In this document: piece by piece, positions 54,430 to 62,978 of the stretch
Layout of the letters: every line of letters starts with the position of its first letter
Position numbering within the stretch: position 1 is the stretch's first letter
Source: Maribellus sediminis
GTDB lineage: Bacteria; Bacteroidota; Bacteroidia; Bacteroidales; Prolixibacteraceae
NCBI RefSeq assembly: GCF_011799805.1
Contig: NZ_WXUB01000003.1
Coordinates: 1-64,000 of the forward strand
Reading direction: 5' to 3'
Length of the DNA: 64,000 nt
Notes under the pieces: generated by a model
The model's database searches: none
What the model saw: the letters and a program-made list of their open reading frames with translations, nothing else
Told to the model about the DNA's origin: nothing
Translations under genes and position numbers: made by a program

Positions 54430-54465
54430 ATCCCGTTTCCGGTACCATCGGGACGGGATTTTTTT
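54430..54465 (+). terminator. Intrinsic terminator after pyrE
   Basis: ATCCCGT pairs with ACGGGAT, with an inner CCG/CGG pair in the loop, followed by seven T. It lies between pyrE and the SRPBCC gene. Confidence 0.75.
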
Positions 54466-54475
54466 CGATAAAGCA

Positions 54476-54925
54476 ATGGGAATTAACAAATATGTCAGCG
54501 AGGTAAAAACCATCGATCACAATCAGCAAATTGTGTTCAACTATTTGTCGAATTTCGAAAACCTGGCTACGTACCTGAATTCGGGCCTCATTGAAAAGAT
54601 CACAGAAAAGGTACCTCAGATTAAAATCACAGATTTTGAGTCGGACCGCGATTCGTGTAAATTCAACATTACCGGGCTGGGATTGGCCGAGATCAAAATC
54701 GTAAACCGCGATCCCTTTAAATCCATTAAAGTTGAAAGTTCGGGAGGATTACCGCTAAGTTTTACTTTTTGGATCCAACTGGTTCCGATCGATGAGTACA
54801 AAACAAAAATGCGACTGACCCTGCATGCCGAAATGAGCATGATGATAAAAATGATGGCCGGAAATAAACTGGAGGAAGGAATCAACCAACTGGCTGATAC
54901 GTTATCGAAATTACCTTACCAGTAG
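54476..54925 (+). CDS. SRPBCC/START-like protein
   Basis: 149 residues from the ATG at 54476; the frame is open to 54374, but that part lies in pyrE and its terminator. It begins with a beta-strand and helix (VSEVKTIDHNQQIVFNYLSNFENLATYL). Strands follow (CKFNITGLGLAEIKIVNRD, FTFWIQLVPID), and it closes with a long C-terminal helix (LEEGINQLADTLSKL). This is the helix-grip plan of SRPBCC proteins, which bind lipids or other hydrophobic ligands. Ligand unknown. A word-like repeat starts directly behind the stop. Confidence 0.75.
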   Translation: MGINKYVSEVKTIDHNQQIVFNYLSNFENLATYLNSGLIEKITEKVPQIKITDFESDRDSCKFNITGLGLAEIKIVNRDPFKSIKVESSGGLPLSFTFWIQLVPIDEYKTKMRLTLHAEMSMMIKMMAGNKLEEGINQLADTLSKLPYQ

Positions 54926-55034
54926 ATTGAGGGATCGAAGGACTGAGGGATTGAAGGTCAAATGCGTGAATGCTAAAATGCTTAAATCCTGAAGACAGAA
55001 AAACTCGAGGCTCGTAGCTCTACGCTCACAGCAC
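54926..55034. repeat. Word-like repeats between convergent genes
   Basis: GAGGGATCGAAGGACTGAGG directly behind the SRPBCC stop, and, on the other strand, GTGAGCGTAGAGCTACGAGC directly behind the birA stop. Both strings also occur behind other genes of this window. Confidence 0.6.
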
Positions 55035-55784
55035 TCAAAAAACAAACTCCACCTCTTTAAACATAAATTCCAGGATCTGCCCTTTCCGGTCTTCCAGTTG
55101 AAGCTTGCCATATTCACCTGTTCCAACAATTCGTGCTTCGAATTCATTGTCCCCTGATCGGTATTTCCGCCATTCATTTTTTCCCAACAAGCGACCAAAG
55201 TACGCAGCATCTACTTCACTGAGTTTTCCTTCTTTCAACGCCTGATACCAGTTTCGAAACACCTCCCGAAAACGTTTAGCAATGTCCAGATTACCGTAGT
55301 CTTTTTGAGTTAACTGTCTCAAAGAAACCGGATTAGGCGCATCCGATAAAAACGTTTCCTGGTTGAGGTTCAACCCAATACCAACAATCGAATGATCGAG
55401 GTGAAATCCTTTAATGGCGTTTTCGATTAGTATTCCTGCTACCTTTTTTGTTCCGATGTACATGTCGTTGGGCCATTTTATGGCCACCTGCCCTACTTCA
55501 GCATCTAAAACCTCAGCAAGAGCGAGGCTAACAATCTTTGAAATGTAGAATTGCTTGTCGGCAGGAAGAAATCCCGGATAAAGAATCATACTCATCAGCA
55601 AATTTTTGCCGGGCTCGCTTTCCCAGTAATTTCCCTGCTGACCACGCCCTTTGTGTTGAAATTGTGCCAAAACGACAGTACATTCTTCCGGCTTGTCCGA
55701 AACCAATTGGCTGGCATAATTGTTGGTACTTTCTATCGCGTTCAGTACAACTATGTTTTTATCCCCTGAATCCATGGGAATCAA
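55035..55784 (-). CDS. birA: Biotin--[acetyl-CoA-carboxylase] ligase
   Basis: 249 residues, catalytic part only; the N-terminal repressor HTH found in some BirA proteins is missing. Conserved motifs: ESTNNYA, the biotinyl-AMP loop in KGRGQQGNYWES, KWPNDMYIGTKKVAGIL, and VGIGLNLN. It activates biotin with ATP and attaches it to carboxylases. A second possible start is the ATG three codons later. Divergent from rsfS with 70 bases between. Confidence 0.92.
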   Translation of the reverse strand: MIPMDSGDKNIVVLNAIESTNNYASQLVSDKPEECTVVLAQFQHKGRGQQGNYWESEPGKNLLMSMILYPGFLPADKQFYISKIVSLALAEVLDAEVGQVAIKWPNDMYIGTKKVAGILIENAIKGFHLDHSIVGIGLNLNQETFLSDAPNPVSLRQLTQKDYGNLDIAKRFREVFRNWYQALKEGKLSEVDAAYFGRLLGKNEWRKYRSGDNEFEARIVGTGEYGKLQLEDRKGQILEFMFKEVEFVF

Positions 55785-55827
55785 AAGTAAACCAATCTTT
55801 TAAAAAATGGTTAATGCACAAAAAGAT

Positions 55828-55835
55828 TATCTTTG
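55828..55835 (+). promoter_or_regulatory. -7 promoter box for rsfS-ftsH
   Basis: TATCTTTG, an exact TAnnTTTG match, 19 bases before the rsfS ATG. No exact -33 TTTG was found at standard spacing. Confidence 0.55.
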
Positions 55836-55854
55836 TACGGAACAATAAGAATAT

Positions 55855-56226
55855 ATGAAGAAAGTTAAAGAAGAAACAGAAATACTATTAGAAACAATTC
55901 TTGAAGGAATTCAAAATTTAAAAGGAAAAAACATCTCGCTCATTGACTTAGAAAGCATACACCATACCGAATGCAGCTACTTTGTAATTTGCCACGGAAC
56001 ATCGTCAACTCACGTTGATTCTGTTGCCCGGTCGGTTGAAACAACGGTGAAGGAACAACTGAAAACCGATGTTTGGCACCGCGACGGCTACAAAAATGCC
56101 TACTGGATATTACTGGATTACGGCGACATTATGGTGCATGTATTTCAAAAGGAAGCAAGGGATTTTTACAATCTCGAAGGTCTGTGGGCCGACGCAAAAA
56201 TTAAAACAATAGAGGAGACAGAATAG
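55855..56226 (+). CDS. rsfS: Ribosome silencing factor RsfS
   Basis: 123 residues with the family pattern SYFVICHGTSSTHVDSVA and WILLDYGDIMVHVFQKEARDF. RsfS binds ribosomal protein uL14 and blocks subunit joining when nutrients are low. The length is typical. It comes directly before ftsH (7 bases), a common order in Bacteroidota. Confidence 0.93.
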   Translation: MKKVKEETEILLETILEGIQNLKGKNISLIDLESIHHTECSYFVICHGTSSTHVDSVARSVETTVKEQLKTDVWHRDGYKNAYWILLDYGDIMVHVFQKEARDFYNLEGLWADAKIKTIEETE

Positions 56227-56233
56227 GGACATC

Positions 56234-58330
56234 ATGGCAGAAGAAAAACAAAATAAAAACCAAAACGACAACAATAACCTGAACAACCCGTTCGGGAAAT
56301 TTTCTCCAAATAAAAAAGGTGACGGTAAACCACCAAAATTTAATTCGTACTGGATTTACGCAATTATTGCGGTGGTATTTTTGATCGTGCAATTCTATTT
56401 AAGTAACAGCCGCGGACCGGTTGAAACCACCTGGAGCGAAGTAAAATCGACCATGCTGGCCAACAACGACGTTTCGCGAATAGTGGTGGTAAACGATGAA
56501 GTAGCCAAAATCTACATAAAAAAAGACCGGCTCGAGAATTACAAAAGCGAATTCGAAAACAGTTTTACCAAACCTGCTGATGCAGGCCCGCATTTCAGCT
56601 TTAACATTGGATCGGTTGAAACTTTCGAGGCCAATTTAAAGGATGCACAGGAAGGTTCTGCGGATGAAATTCTGCCCGAATATAAAAAGGAAACCAACTG
56701 GGTGCGCGACGTGCTGATCAGCATTGGTCCGTTCATCATTATCATATTGATCTGGTGGTGGATATTCCGCCGTATGAGCCGTGGTGGCGCAGGTGGCGGA
56801 GCCGGTGGTATTTTCAACGTTGGAAAATCTCAGGCCAAAGTATTCGATAAAGACCAGAAAGTATCTACCAATTTCAAAGACGTTGCCGGATTGGCGGAGG
56901 CTAAACAGGAAGTTGAGGAGATTGTGGAATTTCTGAAAAACCCGGCTAAGTTTACCAAACTGGGTGGAAAAATACCAAAAGGAGCATTGCTGGTAGGTCC
57001 TCCGGGAACCGGTAAAACATTGCTTGCAAAGGCAGTTGCGGGCGAAGCAAATGTGCCTTTCTTCTCAATGTCGGGTTCCGACTTTGTGGAAATGTTTGTG
57101 GGCGTTGGAGCTTCGCGTGTGCGCGACTTGTTTAAACAAGCCAAGGAAAAAGCACCATGTATTGTATTTATCGACGAGATTGATGCCATTGGTCGTGCAC
57201 GTGGACGAAACCCCAACATGGGTTCGAACGACGAGCGCGAAAACACGCTTAACCAGCTGCTTACTGAAATGGATGGATTCGACACCAATAGTGGAGTTAT
57301 CATTCTCGCAGCTACCAACCGTGCCGATATCCTCGACAGGGCGCTGATGCGTGCCGGCCGTTTCGACCGACAAATTCATGTTGAATTACCTGACCTTAAC
57401 GAGCGTAGTGAGATCTTTAAAGTTCACCTTCGCCCGTTGAAATTGGGAGAAGACGTAAAAGTTGAATTTCTGGCCAAACAAACTCCCGGTTTTTCGGGTG
57501 CCGATATTGCGAATGTTTGTAACGAATCGGCTTTGATTGCCGCGCGTAGAAACCGCGAGGCAGTTACCAAACAGGATTTCCTTGATGCGGTTGACCGTAT
57601 CATTGGTGGTCTGGAGAAAAAGAATAAAATCATTTCTCAGGAAGAGAAAAAGACCATTGCTTTCCACGAAGCAGGTCACGCTACAATAAGCTGGTTGCTC
57701 GAACATGCACACCCGCTGGTTAAAGTTACCATCGTTCCGCGCGGAAAAGCACTGGGTGCTGCCTGGTATTTACCCGAAGAACGTTCGATCACTACAAAAG
57801 ACCAGTTGCTCGACGAAATGGCATCGGCACTGGGTGGTCGTGCTGCTGAAGAACTGATCTTTGGTAAAATCTCTTCAGGAGCTCAGAACGACCTTGAAAA
57901 AGTAACCAAGCAGGCGTATGCCATGGTCAGCATTTTTGGAATGAGCGAAAAGGTTGGAAATGTAAGTTACTACGATTCAACCGGCCAGTCGGATTATTCT
58001 TTCACGAAACCATACAGTGAAAAAACTGCTGAACTGATCGATGAAGAGGTGAAAGTACTGATCGACAGCCAATACGTTCGCGCTAAAGAAGTACTGAGAG
58101 ACAACGCAGAAGGCCATGCCGAACTGGCTAACCTCTTGCTTGAACGCGAGGTGATTTTTAGTGAAGACCTGGAGGAGATCTTTGGCAAACGTCCGTGGGA
58201 AAAGAAACACGTGATATCGGAAAACGGCAATAAAGAAGCCGAAGTACTGAAAGAGGCCAAAGAAAAACTCGAGGAGGCTAAGAAAAAAAACGAAGATAAA
58301 AACACCGAAGAAGGTGTTACCAACGCATAA
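56234..58330 (+). CDS. ftsH: ATP-dependent zinc metalloprotease FtsH
   Basis: 698 residues. Two membrane helices (about 36-54 and 155-175) flank a periplasmic domain of about 100 residues. The AAA domain has GPPGTGKT (Walker A), IVFIDEID (Walker B) and [20 protein letters not shown] (second region of homology). The zinc site is HEAGH, with the third ligand in the GAQNDLEK region. It degrades damaged membrane proteins and short-lived regulators. The N-terminus is rich in Asn and Lys, and the C-terminal tail is charged and coiled-coil-like. The stop is followed immediately by the next start. Confidence 0.97.
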   Translation: MAEEKQNKNQNDNNNLNNPFGKFSPNKKGDGKPPKFNSYWIYAIIAVVFLIVQFYLSNSRGPVETTWSEVKSTMLANNDVSRIVVVNDEVAKIYIKKDRLENYKSEFENSFTKPADAGPHFSFNIGSVETFEANLKDAQEGSADEILPEYKKETNWVRDVLISIGPFIIIILIWWWIFRRMSRGGAGGGAGGIFNVGKSQAKVFDKDQKVSTNFKDVAGLAEAKQEVEEIVEFLKNPAKFTKLGGKIPKGALLVGPPGTGKTLLAKAVAGEANVPFFSMSGSDFVEMFVGVGASRVRDLFKQAKEKAPCIVFIDEIDAIGRARGRNPNMGSNDERENTLNQLLTEMDGFDTNSGVIILAATNRADILDRALMRAGRFDRQIHVELPDLNERSEIFKVHLRPLKLGEDVKVEFLAKQTPGFSGADIANVCNESALIAARRNREAVTKQDFLDAVDRIIGGLEKKNKIISQEEKKTIAFHEAGHATISWLLEHAHPLVKVTIVPRGKALGAAWYLPEERSITTKDQLLDEMASALGGRAAEELIFGKISSGAQNDLEKVTKQAYAMVSIFGMSEKVGNVSYYDSTGQSDYSFTKPYSEKTAELIDEEVKVLIDSQYVRAKEVLRDNAEGHAELANLLLEREVIFSEDLEEIFGKRPWEKKHVISENGNKEAEVLKEAKEKLEEAKKKNEDKNTEEGVTNA

Positions 58331-58960
58331 ATGGCAAGCGCCCGGGAAGACATATTGAATAAGCTGAAAAGCGCCATTCATCCCGAGCCGGAAAAGCCCG
58401 ATTTTGATGCTCCCGTTTATTTTCCCATTGAACAGCCTTTGGAGCTTGCCTTCAAAGAAAGTTTGGAGAAAGTGAACGGGAGCGTTCATTTATGCACGTC
58501 GGAAACCGAATTATACGCTGAGCTGATATCATTTCTTGATGGTATTCAAAAAGAACTGATCGTTTGTAACGAAAGTGATCTGAAGGCAAAACTGGATCAA
58601 CACAAAATCCCGTTCACGTCAACCGACCAGCTGCCTCACGATTTATCTGTAGGAATCACTTCCTGCGAATACCTGGTCGCCCACACAGGTTCCGTGATGG
58701 TAAGTTCAGCACTTGGCAGCGGGCGCCGCTTATTTGTTTTCCCCGAAATCCATGTGGTTATTGCCGATAAAAACCAGGTAGTACCTTATCTTGAAGAGGC
58801 TTATTCTGCCATCCGCAAGAAATATCCTGAGCAGCTACCTTCTCAGATTTCCTTACTGACCGGCCCGAGCCGCACCGCTGATATTGAAAAAACACTGGTA
58901 ATGGGAGCACACGGACCGCGCGAATTTCATGTGTTTATCAATCAGAATTTCAACAAATAA
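58331..58960 (+). CDS. LUD (LutC/YkgG-like) domain protein
   Basis: 209 residues with the LUD-domain core: LIVCNESDLKAKL, GITSCEYLVAHTGSVMVSS, and the Asp/Glu-rich FPEIHVVIADKNQVV. LutC is part of the lactate oxidation complex LutABC, but lutA and lutB are not here. In Bacteroidota a solitary LUD gene between ftsH and cdsA is a frequent arrangement, and the function is unknown. The start codon abuts the ftsH stop, so the two are translationally coupled. Confidence 0.88.
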   Translation: MASAREDILNKLKSAIHPEPEKPDFDAPVYFPIEQPLELAFKESLEKVNGSVHLCTSETELYAELISFLDGIQKELIVCNESDLKAKLDQHKIPFTSTDQLPHDLSVGITSCEYLVAHTGSVMVSSALGSGRRLFVFPEIHVVIADKNQVVPYLEEAYSAIRKKYPEQLPSQISLLTGPSRTADIEKTLVMGAHGPREFHVFINQNFNK

Positions 58961-58981
58961 GCACGCCTTTGCAGATTTTAC

Positions 58982-58989
58982 TAAATTTG
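58982..58989 (+). promoter_or_regulatory. -7 promoter box next to the DUF2007 gene
   Basis: TAAATTTG, an exact TAnnTTTG match, only four bases before the ATG at 58994. A transcript from it would be almost leaderless. Confidence 0.4.
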
Positions 58990-58993
58990 TATT

Positions 58994-59203
58994 ATGGAGA
59001 AAGGATGGAAAGAAGTTTATATGACTGATTCAGAAGTGAAAGCTGAAATGGCTAAGGACATTCTGGAAAATGCAGGAATTAAATGCGTAATTATGAACCA
59101 GCACGACTCAGCTTATCAAAGTTTTGGGGAGTTTTTGATCTACACCGCCGAACAGGATGTGGTGAGATCAGTTGAGTTGCTCAAAAACCTGAAAGGTGAG
59201 TAA
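58994..59203 (+). CDS. DUF2007 small protein
   Basis: 69 residues of the ferredoxin-like DUF2007 family, also called putative signal-transducing proteins: KEVYMTDSEVKAEMAKDILE, then IKCVIMNQHDSAY, and an EQDVVRSVELL helix. Role unknown. Its end overlaps the GTG start of cdsA by eight bases. Confidence 0.85.
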   Translation: MEKGWKEVYMTDSEVKAEMAKDILENAGIKCVIMNQHDSAYQSFGEFLIYTAEQDVVRSVELLKNLKGE

Positions 59204-60026
59204 TCTTTTAAAACGTTCGATCTGGGGCATTCTCTACGTCGTAATTATGATGGGTGGAATATTAATCCATCCCATTGCTTTTGCGGTGGTTTTTGCCACC
59301 CTGCTCTTTTTTACGCAATACGAGTTCTATGCCATGGTTGAGGAAGCCGGGCACAAAATATACCGCTTACCCGGCACCTTGCTCGGACTGCTGTTCTTTT
59401 TTACCAGTTTCGGATTATCCGGCGGCTACCTGCCCCGCCCATTTGCGTTTATATTTATCCCGATTTTGATGACGCTCTTTATTATCGAGTTGTTCCGTTC
59501 GAATAAACTTACCCTGCAAAACAGCGGCATAACAGTTTTAGGATTTGTATACATTGCCATTCCTTTCGGACTGATGAATTTTGTCGTTCACTCGTCGGCT
59601 ACAGGCCAAAGTACAGTGTATTATCCATGGATTCTGGCTGGCATTTTCTTTATTCTTTGGGTGAACGATTCGTTTGCATACATGATAGGTTCTGCACTTG
59701 GGAAACACAAGCTTTGTCCGAAAATATCACCGGCCAAATCGTGGGAAGGATTAATTGGCGGAGCTGTTTTCGCCGTGATAATGGGTATCGTTAATGCGGT
59801 ACTTTTCCAGGAAATAAGCATGCTGAGTTGGATCGTAATCGCTCTGCTTACCGTTGGTTTTGGCACCTTGGGTGATTTATTCGAATCGAAAATAAAACGC
59901 GAGATCGGAGCAAAGGATTCAGGAAATATCCTGCCCGGTCACGGAGGATTTCTCGACAGGCTGGATAGTCTGCTGTTTGCCATTCCTGCTGTTTTTCTTT
60001 GGTTGATCATCTCCGGAAACCTGTAA
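59196..60026 (+). CDS. cdsA: Phosphatidate cytidylyltransferase
   Basis: 276 residues starting at GTG 59196, inside the end of the DUF2007 gene and preceded by GAAAG. About eight membrane helices. The family signature is at the C-terminus: SPAKSWEGLIGG, then KIKREIGAKDSGNILPGHGG and FLDRLDS. It makes CDP-diacylglycerol from phosphatidate and CTP, which is the substrate of the next gene. Spacing to pssA is 3 bases. Confidence 0.95.
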   Translation: MSNLLKRSIWGILYVVIMMGGILIHPIAFAVVFATLLFFTQYEFYAMVEEAGHKIYRLPGTLLGLLFFFTSFGLSGGYLPRPFAFIFIPILMTLFIIELFRSNKLTLQNSGITVLGFVYIAIPFGLMNFVVHSSATGQSTVYYPWILAGIFFILWVNDSFAYMIGSALGKHKLCPKISPAKSWEGLIGGAVFAVIMGIVNAVLFQEISMLSWIVIALLTVGFGTLGDLFESKIKREIGAKDSGNILPGHGGFLDRLDSLLFAIPAVFLWLIISGNL

Positions 60027-60029
60027 TTT

Positions 60030-60776
60030 ATGAGAGCTATTATTAAACAAATACCAAATTTCATTACAACACTGAACTTGCTTTCAGGAGTACTCGCTAC
60101 GTTTTTTGCCATCGACGGGCACCTGATCTGGGCAGGTATTTTTATTTGTGCCGCTTCGGTTTTCGACTTCCTCGACGGTATGGCTGCAAGAGTACTGCAT
60201 GCCTACTCTGATACCGGCAAGGAACTCGATTCCTTATCCGACCTGGTTTCATTCGGAGTTGCACCGGGTGCCATTCTTTTTACGCTGCTCGAATTCTCAT
60301 TATTTGATGCCAATCAACGCATTTACGAAATCAATGCCCACTGGTATGAGTGGCTAATTCTGTTTTCGGCTTTCCTTGTTCCCGTATTTGGAGCTATTCG
60401 CCTGGCAAAGTTCAATGTAAATACCAGCAACGAACCATTTTTCCGCGGCTTGCCAATTCCGTCGAACGGAATTTTCTGGGCTTCGATGGGGCTAATGCTG
60501 GAATTTCCAAGATACTACCAATATTTTGAAGTGATCTACTCCACCAAAAACCTGGTGATACTTGGTGTTTTTATGTCGGGAATGATGGTGATAAATATGC
60601 CGATGTTCTCTTTAAAAGTTCATAACCTTAAATTCGGTGAAAACTGGTACCGTTACTTGTTTTTAGGGCTGGCTCTTGCTTTGCTGATCACATTGAATGT
60701 TTACGGACTGGCACTTACCATTCTGCTGTACATCGTTTTAAACATCATTTTCTACCTGTTTAAGGTAAGGTTCTGA
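60030..60776 (+). CDS. pssA: CDP-diacylglycerol--serine O-phosphatidyltransferase
   Basis: 248 residues with about seven membrane helices. The CDP-alcohol phosphatidyltransferase motif is complete: DFLDGMAARVLHAYSDTGKE followed by LDSLSD. It makes phosphatidylserine, the precursor of phosphatidylethanolamine. It directly follows cdsA, its supplier, and ends the gene group. A 913-base gene-free stretch follows. Confidence 0.95.
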   Translation: MRAIIKQIPNFITTLNLLSGVLATFFAIDGHLIWAGIFICAASVFDFLDGMAARVLHAYSDTGKELDSLSDLVSFGVAPGAILFTLLEFSLFDANQRIYEINAHWYEWLILFSAFLVPVFGAIRLAKFNVNTSNEPFFRGLPIPSNGIFWASMGLMLEFPRYYQYFEVIYSTKNLVILGVFMSGMMVINMPMFSLKVHNLKFGENWYRYLFLGLALALLITLNVYGLALTILLYIVLNIIFYLFKVRF

Positions 60777-60792
60777 TCTTGGTGAGAAATTC

Positions 60793-61285
60793 CAACCCGT
60801 ACCGGGTTGTACGTTTCCTTATGACATTCCCTATTATAATCGAACTCCTTCGGAGTTTTAAGAAGTGAATGTTGCAATTACAATGCTTTCCTGTAATTAG
60901 CCCTGTACGGGCTTTATTATACTAATAAACTTAATCCATAAAAGAATAGGAATCCTGTAGGGATTCGATAAGTGCTGAATGAAAAAGTATCGGATCTGAA
61001 ATATTCAATAACCAATTTCCTATGTTGAATATCCAAGCAGTATCTATTAATACCGACAGCAAACCACTGCAATTAATTCCTACAATCAGCCAATTACTAT
61101 CTCATTCATGTCCATAAAAAACAACAGCAAAGCCCGGTACGGGCTTGATTATAGTAAAAAGCGAAATCAATCACAGGACCGGAATCCTGTAGGGATTCGA
61201 TAAATCCATGTGAGAAAATCATGAACTGAGAATCATCCAATAATCAATTTCCAATTTTGATATCTAATCAAAGTCGTTAAAAAAG
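60793..61285. repeat. REP-like palindrome cluster
   Basis: Six short perfect hairpins: CAACCCG/CGGGTTG (60793-60809), AACTCC/GGAGTT (60843-60857), AGCCC/GGGCT (60899-60913 and 61131-61145) and AATCC/GGATT (60951-60965 and 61183-61197). The last two types form a pair that occurs twice, 232 bases apart, within diverged copies of a longer unit (GGGCTT...GGAATCCTGTAGGGATTCGATAA). The pattern resembles REP/BIME elements of other bacteria. Confidence 0.6.
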
Positions 61286-61294
61286 GGCATAAAA

Positions 61295-61390
61295 AAAGCC
61301 CCTGAGAACGGAAGAAAGTATTTTTCCCGAGGGAAAGATTAATAATACGCCATGACAAATTGACTTCCGAAACCAGAGGCTAATATTTTT
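61295..61390. ncRNA. Possible structured RNA or long terminator
   Basis: AGCC-C/T-CTG...CGGAAG (about 61301-61318) pairs with CTTCCG...CAG-A/G-GGCT (about 61365-61382), and an inner hairpin TTTCCC/GGGAAA lies between at about 61331-61347. Runs of A and T flank both sides, so it could act as a terminator for either strand, including the sigma-54 regulator gene. The bulged, long-armed shape is also compatible with a small RNA. Not assigned to any known family. Confidence 0.3.
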
Positions 61391-61535
61391 ATTGAGCTTA
61401 TAGCAAGCCCCACTTTTGGCACTTGTTTATTAGTTAACAACAAAGGCGCGAAGTTGTTTTTAAAACCGGAAATAAAAAGTTTTATTCTATTCCGAACCTA
61501 CTTAAAAACCGAAATCCATAAAGGCTCATCTAAAA

Positions 61536-61578
61536 GATTGTGATTGATTGTGATTGATTGTGATTGATTGTGATTGAT
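61536..61578. repeat. 10-bp tandem repeat (TGATTGATTG)
   Basis: Four consecutive copies of TGATTGATTG, the last imperfect. Simple repeat in non-coding DNA about 110 bases behind the sigma-54 regulator stop. Confidence 0.9.
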
Positions 61579-61689
61579 AGAAACTAAAAAACAAACACTC
61601 ACTACTAAGTACCACAAATCACAAGCAATCTCTTTTCCACTTAAAGAGAAAGCGCCATGCGATCTATCCTGAAAATGTTGTTCAGATCC

Positions 61690-62853
61690 CTAATTCAGTG
61701 GTGCCGCAAACTTCAGCACATCTGCTTCATTGATCTCGTTATCACAAAGAATGATCAGCCTTTCTATCACATTTCTGAATTCCCTGATATTACCGGTCCA
61801 GTTTAGTTTCTGAAGCTCTGCGATGGCAGTATCGGTAATGGTTTTTTGCGACATTCCGTATTCGCTGCAGATCTGCTCAATAAAATGATTGGCCAGCAGC
61901 GGGATATCTTCGATTCGTTCATTTAGCGTTGGCACTTTTATCAGAATTACACTAAGCCTGTGGTATAAGTCCTCACGAAACTTGTTCGCCTCAATTTCTT
62001 CTGAAAGGTTTTTATTTGTGGCGGCCACCACGCGCACGTCAACCTTAATTTGTTTGTCGCCACCAACACGGCTAATCTCACTTTCCTGGAGCGCGCGCAA
62101 AACTTTTGCTTGTGCCGAAAGACTCATGTCGCCGATCTCATCCAGGAACAAAGTACCGCCATTGGCTTGTTCAAACTTTCCTTTACGTTGTTTCACTGCC
62201 GAGGTAAAAGCCCCCTTTTCGTGCCCGAACAGTTCACTTTCGATCAACTCGGTTGGAATTGCAGCACAGTTCACCTCAACAAAAGGACCCGACGCCCGGT
62301 TACTTTGGTCATGAATACGGCGGGCAACCAACTCTTTCCCGGTTCCGTTTGATCCGGTGATTAAAACGCGGGCATCGGTTGGAGCAACACGATCGGCCAT
62401 GCTGATCACTTCAGTTATGGCTTTTGATTCACCAACAATGTCGTATTTTTTGTTGACTTTCCTTTTAAGGATCTTGGTTTCGGTAACCAGGTTCGATTTG
62501 TCCATGGCATTTCTGATCGTGATTAGCAATCGATTCAAATCGAGTGGTTTCTCAATGTAATCGAAAGCTCCTTTTTTTATCGAATCTACTGCGGTATCAA
62601 TGTTTCCGTGGCCAGAGATCATCACAATAGGTGTATCCGGTGCCAGAACCACTGCACGCTCCAGAACTTCAATGCCATCGAGTCCGGGCATTTTAATGTC
62701 GCACAAAACAACATCGTACTCTGCCGATCGGATCATTTCAACTCCTTTATTTCCGTCCTCTGCCAGGTCAACCTCATATTTCTCGTATTCCAGAATGTCT
62801 TTGAGCGTATTTCGAATGCTTCTTTCGTCGTCTATAACCAGGATCTTTGACAT
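61690..62853 (-). CDS. Sigma-54-dependent response regulator without DNA-binding domain
   Basis: 387 residues. The receiver domain (1-120) has the acidic pocket DDE, the phospho-acceptor Asp in CDIKMPGLDG, and the Lys in IEKPLD. The AAA+ activator domain (about 140-365) has GSNGTGKE (Walker A), GAFTSA (sigma-54 contact loop), LFLDEIGDM (Walker B) and WTGNIREFRN. The protein ends at NEADVLKFAAPLN, where NtrC-type proteins would continue with about 60-80 residues of Fis-type HTH. No histidine kinase is next to it. It must activate RpoN promoters from solution or through a partner. Start at the first ATG. Confidence 0.9.
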   Translation of the reverse strand: MSKILVIDDERSIRNTLKDILEYEKYEVDLAEDGNKGVEMIRSAEYDVVLCDIKMPGLDGIEVLERAVVLAPDTPIVMISGHGNIDTAVDSIKKGAFDYIEKPLDLNRLLITIRNAMDKSNLVTETKILKRKVNKKYDIVGESKAITEVISMADRVAPTDARVLITGSNGTGKELVARRIHDQSNRASGPFVEVNCAAIPTELIESELFGHEKGAFTSAVKQRKGKFEQANGGTLFLDEIGDMSLSAQAKVLRALQESEISRVGGDKQIKVDVRVVAATNKNLSEEIEANKFREDLYHRLSVILIKVPTLNERIEDIPLLANHFIEQICSEYGMSQKTITDTAIAELQKLNWTGNIREFRNVIERLIILCDNEINEADVLKFAAPLN

Positions 62854-62924
62854 GTAATTTGATTTTTAATGCAAGGTAAAAATAACTATTAGCCGATGCT
62901 CTTGCAAAAATGATTCCAAATAAA

Positions 62925-62951
62925 AAATCCCGATGAAATACTCACCGGGAC
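62925..62951 (-). terminator. Terminator of the rhodanese operon
   Basis: On the minus strand TCCCG pairs with CGGGA around a 13-base loop with inner TGA/TCA pairing, followed by six T. It lies 28 bases behind the stop at 62979. Confidence 0.65.
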
Positions 62952-62978
62952 TTATCGAAAATATAGTAATATGGTTTT

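Larger units (their letters stand above)
60777..61689. other. 913-base gene-free stretch with palindromes and a structured element
   Basis: No credible coding frame. From 60793 to about 61285 it holds short hairpins and a diverged tandem duplication (listed as a repeat). At 61295-61390 there is an element with long pairing arms. At 61536-61578 there is a 10-bp tandem repeat. The terminator of the minus-strand sigma-54 regulator should also lie here. Confidence 0.6.

Noticed and set aside
58331-58960. LUD protein as LutC of a lactate oxidation operon
   Set aside because: No lutA or lutB in the window; the position behind ftsH is the usual place of the solitary family in Bacteroidota.
61536-61578. 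Tandem TGATTGATTG repeat as an iteron or origin
   Set aside because: No dnaA, repA or partition gene nearby and the copies are contiguous; a simple repeat is the easier explanation.
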